Positions 57,131 through 64,000 of a stretch of DNA of 64,000 bases are shown here, piece by piece; within the stretch, counting starts at the first letter, position 1, and every line of letters begins with the position of its first letter. The DNA is from Lineus longissimus (lineage: Eukaryota; Nemertea; Pilidiophora; Heteronemertea; Lineidae). Where the stretch lies: NCBI RefSeq assembly GCF_910592395.1, contig NC_088323.1, positions 10,401,501 through 10,465,500 on the forward strand, read 5' to 3'. The notes under the pieces are model-generated. The model saw only the letters and a program-made list of their open reading frames with translations, searched no databases and was not told the DNA's origin. A program made the translations under genes and the position numbers.

Positions 57131-57367
57131 GATGGAAGGAGGAAAATGATAGATTGATTCCAGTGATGAGACAAGAACGCTGCCCCTGATGAACTTCTAA
57201 AGGTCATCCATTGTAATTGTTCAGCAGGATGCACATCTGCCCGATGCAGTTGCAGACGCTATGGACTTCCTTGCACTACGGCATGTGGCCCTTGCCAAAC
57301 TGAAAACTGTGACAATCCTAACAACAACAAAGAAATTGAGGAGGATGAGGAGGAGACTGACAATTAA
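57131..57367 (+). pseudogene. Nuclease gene C-terminus with CXC (tesmin-type) motif
   Basis: Host coding sequence resumes after the LINE with KEENDRLIPVMRQERC. It then shifts by one base near 57185 and continues DELLKVIHCNCSAGCTSA, RCSCRRYGLPC and ACGPCQTENC, to a Glu-rich tail and TAA at 57365. The Cys spacing (CxCxxxCxxxxCxCxxxxxxC) is a tesmin/TSO1-like CXC motif, a zinc-coordinating DNA-binding element. It is the usual end of this nuclease family as I know it. Confidence 0.7.
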
Positions 57368-57953
57368 AGACCTAAACATATTCTATGGACCAAGGTGATA
57401 AGTGGTTTCTTGAATTGGTTTCAAGACAATACAAATCCCAGGGTGGAACCCGCGTGTGTTATAGGCGCTGCTTCCCCCTTGGCGATCATCTTGTTTGGAT
57501 GCCATAGTGAATTTCTTGATAATGCAATAGCCATGTGTGATCCAAAAAAGTCTTAATGTGTTCCTTACCCCCAATAACCTGGGGATAGACACCAAGATTG
57601 TCAAATTTGATTGACAAATAACTGAGTAATGGCTAAAAACAAGTGTCGGCCGCCATTTTCGGACGCCATATTGGATTTCTATGATATGTAATTGTCCAAT
57701 TTCATTTTCTTTTGTATCATTGCATTCCTTGACCCCCAAAACATATGGATAGACAACAAAATCATCAAATTTGAGTGACTAATAACTGAGTTATGGCCAT
57801 TGAGAGGTTTTGGCGGCCATCTTGGACGCCATCTTGAAAATGACCCTTTTCCGGGGGTTGGATTTTGGTAGACTTTTAGTATGTTATAAAGCACATCAAA
57901 ACCTAACAGAATCAGTTGAAAAACCTTTTGTTGCAATTTTTTTGGGGTCAAAC
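57368..57953 (+). repeat. Degenerate ~165-bp repeat units upstream of the polymerase
   Basis: CCTTACCCCCAATAACCTGG with GGATAGACACCAAGATTGTC (about 57564) and CCTTGACCCCCAAAACATAT with GGATAGACAACAAAATCATC (about 57728) are tandem-like units. Each leads to AATAACTGAGT(A)ATGGC and a GGCGGCCATCTTGGACGCCA-type block. There is no gene, and the polymerase reading emerges directly from this repeat. Confidence 0.55.
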
Positions 57954-60823
57954 TGTATATTGACCCGACTACCTTCCCTAGTCAAGGGTGTTTTGACTTC
58001 CACAGGACGTCGACCCTTGTGCAAGAAGTTGTTAGGGCCGGTAAAAAAATTAACATAGGCAGTGTATCGCCTTGCGATGACTTAGAGAAATGCAAGTGCG
58101 GTAAGGTTATTAAACGGTTTGATATTGACAATCCCCACATTTGCGGGGAAAAATGGTGCAAGCTCTGCGAGCGCATGACGGAGCCGGGGCACAGGTGTTA
58201 TATGCAGCCGGCGAATGGTGCTGATCTGTCGGTTGAGCAAAGGCTCATTATTTTGCTTGAAAAGCGGCTTAGGGATGGTACAGTCGGTGATGATGTTGAA
58301 GATATTCATCACCAACTTGAAGAATTATATCTTGCTGTAGAGCGAGAGGCAGAAGAAGAAGAGAAGTCTGAGAAGAAGTAGAAAAAAAAGTCATGCTATG
58401 TATTGTTTGATTACGAAGCTATGTTCGACGATAGCGGTAAGCATGTGCCTAATCTGATTGTGGCTCACAGCGTTTGCAAGAAATGTTTTTCAAAAAAAGA
58501 CTTTTGTAAAAAGGGTGAGTGCAAACAACATGTGTTCAGAGGAGAGAAGTGTAATGACGATTTTTGCGAATGGTTGTTAAATAAATCGGGGGTTGCGATT
58601 TGTCATAACTTTAAAGGTTACGACAGTTATTTCATTCTCGACTATCTGCACCAAAATGCCTATGCACCCACTTTTTTCCCAATGGCCCTCAGGAAGCTTC
58701 CCGATGCCTTTGGCATCGTTGAGGCGCGCAAGGGTTATTTTCCATTTCTATTTAATACGCCCGCGAACCAGGAGTACACGGGACCGTACCCCGCCCTTGA
58801 GTACTACGACCCTGGTGGAATGCAACCGAAGGATCGTGAAGCTTTCCTGCGCTGGTATGAAAACCATAAAGACGGCCATTTCGATCTTCAGGAGGAGCTT
58901 CTTTCCTACTGCATATCCGATGTGGAAGTGCTAAGAAGGGCTTGCGGTAAATTTAGGAATTTATTTCTAACAGTTACAGGCAATGGCAAGCTGGAGGCCG
59001 GGATCGACCCTTTCAAAACTTGTCTGACGATCGCCTCCGCCTGCAACCTGGTGTACAGGTCGAATTTCCTGCAGGAGGAAGCAATCGCCATAATCCCGCT
59101 GCAAGGATATGCGCCGAAGGATAAGTGTTCGGTTAAGGCCATTAAATGGCTGAAATGGGTAAGTCACTCGCGCGGTGTTGCTATCCAGCATGCACGGAAC
59201 GGCGGTGAGAAATCCATTGGTCGGTTAAAAGTTGACGGCTTTGCCGGTAACACGGTGTTTGAATTTTATGGATGTCTATTCCACGGGTGTGAACGGTGTT
59301 TTCGGTTCCGGCAGCTGGTTTCCCCTTTTGTGGATATGACGATGTACGAGTTGAAGATGCGTACCGTCGAGCGTGAGGAGGAGTTGGCAAAACGCGGTTT
59401 CCAGTTGGAAACAATTTGGGAGTGTGAATACGAGCGCCAGCTAAAAACAAATCCTGAAATGGCCGAGTACATTTCAAAGTTAGATATTGTCGACCCGCTG
59501 GAGCCCCGCGACGCGTTTTACGGAGGTCGGACAAATGCGGCACGTCTCTATTATGAGGCAGGTGTTGGTGAAAGTGTTAAGTATGTGGACGTGTGCTCAC
59601 CTTATCCGTGGGTAAACAAATACTGTAAGTACCCCACTGGTCATCCGGAAATACTCACGGATAATTTGAGTACAGATGTTTCAAAATATGAAGGTTTGAT
59701 GAAGTGCGTTGTGTTACCACCGCGTTACTTATTTCACCCTGTCTTACCCTACAGAAGCAATGGTAAATTACTGTTCCCTCTGTGTAGCACCTGCGCTGAC
59801 ACCCTTCAGCAGGCCGAGTGCAACCACTCGGCTGAGGAGCGTGCCCTTCACGGGACGTGGGTTTCAGTGGAGTTGCACAAAGCTATTGAAATGGGTTATG
59901 TGGTGGTGGCTGTGCACGAAGTCTGGCACTTCAAAAAGACCTCCACAACCCTTTTTAAGGAGTACATCAATACGTTTTTGCAGCTGAAGCAGCAGGCCTC
60001 GGACTGGCCCCGCGGCTGCGCCTCTGAGGAGGCCCGCCAGGAATATTTGCGAAATTATGAGGAGCATGAAGGGATCGCCCTTGATCCTAAGGCCATTGAA
60101 CACAACCCGGGGATGCGGTCATTAGCGAAGACAATGCTTAACGGATTTTGGGGAAAACTGGGTCAGCGCTCTAACCTTGGGCAGACAATCTACGTGAAAG
60201 ACCCGGATGTACTCATAAATTTGCTCCTGGACCCCGCATCCCGAATAAGCGATGTGTATTTTGTAAATAATGAAATGGTCAGGGTTCAGTACACCACCAT
60301 GGATGCCTTCGTTGAGCCGCTGAAAACTGCCAACATTGCTATAGCCTGCTACACCACTGCGCATGCGCGGCTGAAATTATTTAGCATCCTAGAACCGCTA
60401 GGTGATAGAGTACTCTATTATGATACGGATAGTTGCATATATATTCACCGAGAGGATCAGTGGAACCCTGAATGTGGTCGTTATCTAGGCGATCTCACCG
60501 ATGAATTGGATGGGGATAGCATTAATATATTTGTTTCTGGGGGCCCCAAGAACTATGCATATAAAACGGTTCAAGGTAAGTTATCCTGCAAGGTGAAAGG
60601 GTTTACACTGAGCCATGCCGCGTCTCAGAAAGTCAATTTCCGCAGCATGGCTGACATGGTCAAAACAGCATCGACAGAGAGGGTGGGGATCACATACCCC
60701 AATAAAATTATTAAGAACAAAGATGGCACAATATGTTCAGTCGAACAAACAAAGCACTACAGGCTTGTGTATAACAAGCGAAGGCTTATTGAAGACTACA
60801 GGACGCTGCCATATGGGTATTGA
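57954..60823 (+). pseudogene. Protein-primed family B DNA polymerase (Polinton/adintovirus-like)
   Basis: Zinc-binding N-terminal motifs (CKCGKVIKRF, CGEKWCKLC, GHRCYMQP at about 58090-58210) come before the exonuclease domain. ExoI FDYEA is at about 58406, ExoII NFKGYDSYF at about 58610, ExoIII YCISDVEVLRR at about 58909. The polymerase domain has motif A DVCSPYPW (about 59590), motif B KTMLNGFWGKLGQR (60127) and motif C YYDTDS (about 60418). This is the DNA_pol_B_2 type used for protein-primed replication by Polintons, adintoviruses and bidnaviruses. A TAG at 58379-58381, beside an A-run, interrupts the frame just before ExoI, so the copy is probably inactive. The 5' end is lost in a repeat near 57954. 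The catalytic region is otherwise open to TGA at 60821-60823. Confidence 0.88.
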
Positions 60824-61043
60824 TAAATAAGTGAGTAAGTAAGTAAATTCATTTCCCCACTCACCTGTTGATCATATTTTATTGTGTGATCCTTCAATGG
60901 CTCATCTTTACCTGTTGCTCATGTTTTATTTTGAAACATCATGAACTACGCTTTTATCCTCCAGGTTTTGTTTTTTTATCCTCCATTGTTTTATTCCGTG
61001 ATTTATTTAACAACCACTCGCAGAAATCATCCATTCTTTCACT

Positions 61044-61565
61044 ATGCTTCAGCCTGTGAACATTGTTCTCACTGCAAAATTAAATTATGAATTCAATTTG
61101 GCAACTTTGGCCACCACTATGTCGAATATTGTGTATAATCCACGCGTATTTAGTGCTGCGATATTGAAATCTAGAAAGATTTCCTCAACTTGTCTTTTAT
61201 TTAGAAATGGTAATGTGGTTTGTTGTGGTGCCAGGACCGAAGTCATGGCCCGCCGATCTGTACGCAAGTGGGGTAGAATGATTCAGAAATTGGGTCACAA
61301 GGTCAGACTGAGTCATGTAAAGTTGCAAACTATGACTCTCACCTATAGCATCGGTCGTCGAATTAGTCTAATTGATTTCTGTGCTTTGCAAGAATGTGTG
61401 TCATATGAACAAGAAATATTTCCGGCTGCAATGGTAAAAATGTGTAATATGAATTTTGCCATTTTTGGCAGCGGTAAGGTGATCATAAGCGGTGTCAAAG
61501 TTATAAAAGATGCGGAAAGCACTTTTTTACCTATCCTTTTGAATATGCAATTATCTGGTGTATGA
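61044..61565 (+). CDS. TATA-box-binding-protein (TBP) homologue in a virus-like cluster
   Basis: 173 residues, nearly the whole being the two-repeat TBP saddle. Repeat 1 has NIVYNPRVFSAAILKSRK, TCLLFRNGNVVCCGARTE and RKWGRMIQKLGHKV. Repeat 2 has SYEQEIFPAAMVKMCN and FAIFGSGKVIISGVKV. These align in order with the conserved TBP segments (YNP-R-F-A, F-x-x-G-x-x-V-C-x-G-A, Y-E-x-E-x-F-P, F-x-S-G-K-V). It is very divergent from cellular TBP, has no N-terminal extension and is uninterrupted. It starts 220 bp after the polymerase stop, and its own TGA abuts the ATG of the integrase. TBP binds the promoter TATA element; a role in transcription of the element's own genes is inference. Confidence 0.82.
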   Translation: MLQPVNIVLTAKLNYEFNLATLATTMSNIVYNPRVFSAAILKSRKISSTCLLFRNGNVVCCGARTEVMARRSVRKWGRMIQKLGHKVRLSHVKLQTMTLTYSIGRRISLIDFCALQECVSYEQEIFPAAMVKMCNMNFAIFGSGKVIISGVKVIKDAESTFLPILLNMQLSGV

Positions 61566-61715
61566 ATGTTTAACAGCCTTGAGTCAATGGAGGCTGTGTT
61601 GAAAAGCATTTATTATGACTCTTCGCACCCTGCAGGTTTTGGGAGTGTGCAGAAACTTTACAACGCCGTAAAGCATCGGGGTATAACTATATCGAATGTA
61701 AAGAAGTGGTTAAAA
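61566..61715 (+). pseudogene. N-terminal fragment of a Polinton-type integrase
   Basis: ATG 61566 is immediately after the TBP stop. The reading KSIYYDSSHPAGFGSVQKLY, then ISNVKKWLKQ, matches the conserved segment that precedes the zinc-binding part of Polinton/retroviral-like integrases (Y-Y-x-P-x-H-P-x-x-F-G-S-V, W-L). Coding sequence stops at 61716, where a repeat starting CAAGAGGTCCAAGG begins. The DDE catalytic core is not in the window. Confidence 0.65.
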
Positions 61716-61770
61716 CAAGAGGTCCAAGGTCCTGGCCCTCAGCTGGATGACCTAATAACATAGGACTGAG
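61716..61770 (+). mobile_element. Left end of the CAAGAGGYCC dispersed repeat
   Basis: CAAGAGGTCCAAGGTCCTGG followed by CCCTCAGCTG matches the left end at 2067 (CAAGAGGCCCAAGGGCCTGG, CGCTCAGCTG). The right end of this copy is not clear; a degenerate GGTGAGCTGAGCACATAAAA at about 62771 may be it. Confidence 0.6.
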
Positions 61771-64000
61771 GGTATAAAGTAGTAAATATCGGCTTTATAC
61801 TACTGTTTGAAGTTCAAGAGAACACGTTATACCACTAAAATTTCCAATGCAGAGCTGCCAGCTGGATGAAATATGATTGAACTAATCAGCCATGGTATGT
61901 AAATATTACAGGAGGCAACGGAAGATATCCCTAGTTTAGTATGTTGTATCGGTAGCTTTACAGAAAAGAAGTGTCAGAGAGGATGAGACTTCTCCATGGA
62001 CAACTGTGGTATGTCCAGGCTGGGTTGTACAGCACAAGGATACAAAATGCTGTCTGTAATTGAGAGGTATCCTGATTTAACAGAGATCAAAATAAATAGA
62101 AATTACCAGTTTGGGACTAACACCACGGTCTTTTTTTTTAATAGGGTAGAGATTACAGGAGTCAACAAAATTAATTTTATTGAGAGAAATTGACCTGTCC
62201 TGCAGGTGATTGGAATTTACAATACAAATGGTCGTTTTTCATGACATTGTGCTCTACTGCATATCCCTAGTGAGTCGATCTGGAACCAATCTATCCTTGG
62301 CGCAGACAGGTTCAAATTGGCTATATCTTAAATAGATTGAATTGCGATGAAAATCTAATGCAATAAAGGAGCAATATCGAAGAGACAAATTAATCAAACC
62401 AATTGTCCACAGACTCGGACCCTGAAATGGCGTGATGTATGCGTGCATATAAAAGTATATCAATTGGTTCGATAAAGATGATGAGGCAATGTCAATATGC
62501 CTTGTTCCTTCAGCAATATGCCCCTTCTTATACGGAGAAGAAGGAGAACCCAGATAGGCCTTCACATGTCGGCTTCCAAATGGCTCGAACCAACTGTACT
62601 ATCACTACTATAAATTTAAAATGCGTGCTCCTCCTACATGTAGCAATGTCTCGGCCAAAAAGGCACTTAGTCGACAGGCAAGTTAGAAGTTCAGCACCGT
62701 GAGCAGCTCCTTGGTAAGGCCATGTCAGGTTCCGCGCGCCTCTTCAGATACATCAAGTATTGAAAGCTGTGGTGAGCTGAGCACATAAAAAGACCATGGT
62801 CACCTTAATTTGAAAATCCCTTCATAATCAAGGGCTACCTCTGACTAAAACAGCACAATAGACCACCAATTTGACCCCAGCTCCTAACTGCGGGAAAACC
62901 CAAGTCCAGCAACCAAAAGTACCAAAAATACATTTTTGTTTACATTTCATTTGAACTGCACACATGCGTTTGTTTACAATTTCATTTCCCGTGAAATCCC
63001 GAAAATCAGGTGACCTGCAATCGTGGATTGAAAATAACATTAACCTGGGTTCAGCAGGTCAGCAGGTATACCGGCTGTTCCAATCATCCCCCTACAGCCA
63101 GCTGTTCAAAAGGTAATGTTATTCACCCAACAGGGAGTGCAGGTAATTGATTAAGCCCCTGCATAACTTAACAGCAACGCCAATGGCTTGGCTTCTGGTA
63201 AGGAGAATTGACAGTTTTTTTATGTGAGTAACATTATTGTGTTGCTTAAAACGTCTACTTTTTACTCATGTAAGAATCGTAGTACTAATAATAACTTCAA
63301 CTTATTTTCCGGTTATGATAACACAACACGCATCTTCATGATCATGATCTTTCTCAAACAAACCGAATGACCTAATCGCCTTGGACGCACAACCTAACCA
63401 CAAATCAATCCGCCCCGACGATCGACACATCCATTCCATTCGAGAAAACTCAATAAAGTTTGATAAATAAACCAGAACTGAGATTTCACAGGAGCACCTG
63501 TGAATTCATGACTCCAGGATTGTTTTGAGGGCGATATCGTAAGAGTTGGTCTTGAGTATGGGGACCTGTGAAGGTCCGTGTGAGGCACCTGGGGAGAGAA
63601 GACTAGTTGAACGATGGGATCTGACGCGGACACTACTATTGATCTCATTATATGAATACCATTTAATTACAAACAAGTGAAAACAGATCATATCATATTC
63701 CTTGGCATAAATTAAAATAGGAGTGCGGGAACAAGGTTTTTTAGCAGGAGGAAAGCGAGAACAGTTTGCGCCGTCGTATTCCGATTTGACTGGTTAGTGG
63801 TGAAATCTGCTTTTAATTCTGCAAATTAACATATTCGTTTTACTAGTTCTAGCGTTGTCTGAATTAAAGATGCTTTCCCAATGCTTGACTGGTCTGGCAA
63901 GAGGCATTGCCAGGAAAACGTGACGTCATTTTGGCCATTCTTCTTACCGCACGCCCTCCCTCTCCGTAAAACTTCCTGACATGGTGTGAAGTGGGAGGGC
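61771..64000. other. Stretch without a recognised gene
   Basis: I read both strands and found no domain, tRNA or clear repeat ends. It may contain the rest of the repeat inserted in the integrase and flanking genomic DNA. The remaining integrase and capsid genes of a Polinton were looked for and not found. Confidence 0.4.

Noticed and set aside
61771-64000. Continuation of a Polinton (capsid, ATPase, protease)
   Set aside because: No long frames or recognisable motifs are present on either strand.

Overview
This is eukaryotic genomic DNA, most likely from a marine invertebrate. Coding exons have GT-AG splice sites, introns are long, polyadenylation signals are AATAAA, and much of the window is transposable elements. 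The element mix (Ty3/Gypsy, piggyBac, CR1/L2-like LINE, EnSpm/CACTA-like, hAT, Tc1 and Harbinger-like MITEs, and a Polinton/adintovirus-like polymerase cluster) and a RAG1 N-terminal-type gene fit an echinoderm, hemichordate, lancelet or mollusc. The species cannot be fixed from the sequence alone.

Region 1 (1-13.7 kb): the last two exons of an unnamed gene are broken by a Gypsy retrotransposon (in the exon) and by a piggyBac element (in the following intron). The 5' side holds a solo-LTR copy of the same insertion site joined to the full-length insertion. This looks like two alleles merged, or an unequal exchange. The Gypsy pol is itself split by a 4.5 kb nest of further elements. A decayed P2X7-C-terminal-domain-like gene lies convergently at 12.7-13.7 kb. 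Region 2 (13.7-20.6 kb) has no gene I can support, but holds several MITEs with readable terminal inverted repeats.

Region 3 (20.7-38.4 kb) is the main host-gene region. A minus-strand single-exon gene resembles the N-terminal, RING-containing half of RAG1. About 740 bp away, head to head, starts a plus-strand gene that I assembled from eleven in-phase exons. It encodes a KMT5A-like SET domain, a helical region, zinc fingers, a tyrosine-recombinase-like domain and a C-terminal Myb/SANT-like segment.

Region 4 (38.4-52.5 kb) has a 5'-truncated LINE, an inverted second hAT copy, a local tandem array of about 240-bp units, and a 5.5 kb CACTA-like element (CACTG ends, 3-bp target duplication). 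That element carries a clean six-exon coiled-coil gene but no visible transposase.

Region 5 (52.6-57.4 kb) is a FEN/PIN-like nuclease gene with a C-terminal CXC (tesmin-type) motif. It is cut by a CR1/L2-like LINE whose removal restores continuity. Region 6 (57.9-61.7 kb) is a compact virus-like cluster on the plus strand: protein-primed family B DNA polymerase (one in-frame stop), a divergent TATA-box-binding-protein homologue, and the start of an integrase. The TBP stop codon touches the integrase start codon. The integrase is cut by the same repeat family that cut the Gypsy pol. The rest, to 64 kb, shows no gene I can support.
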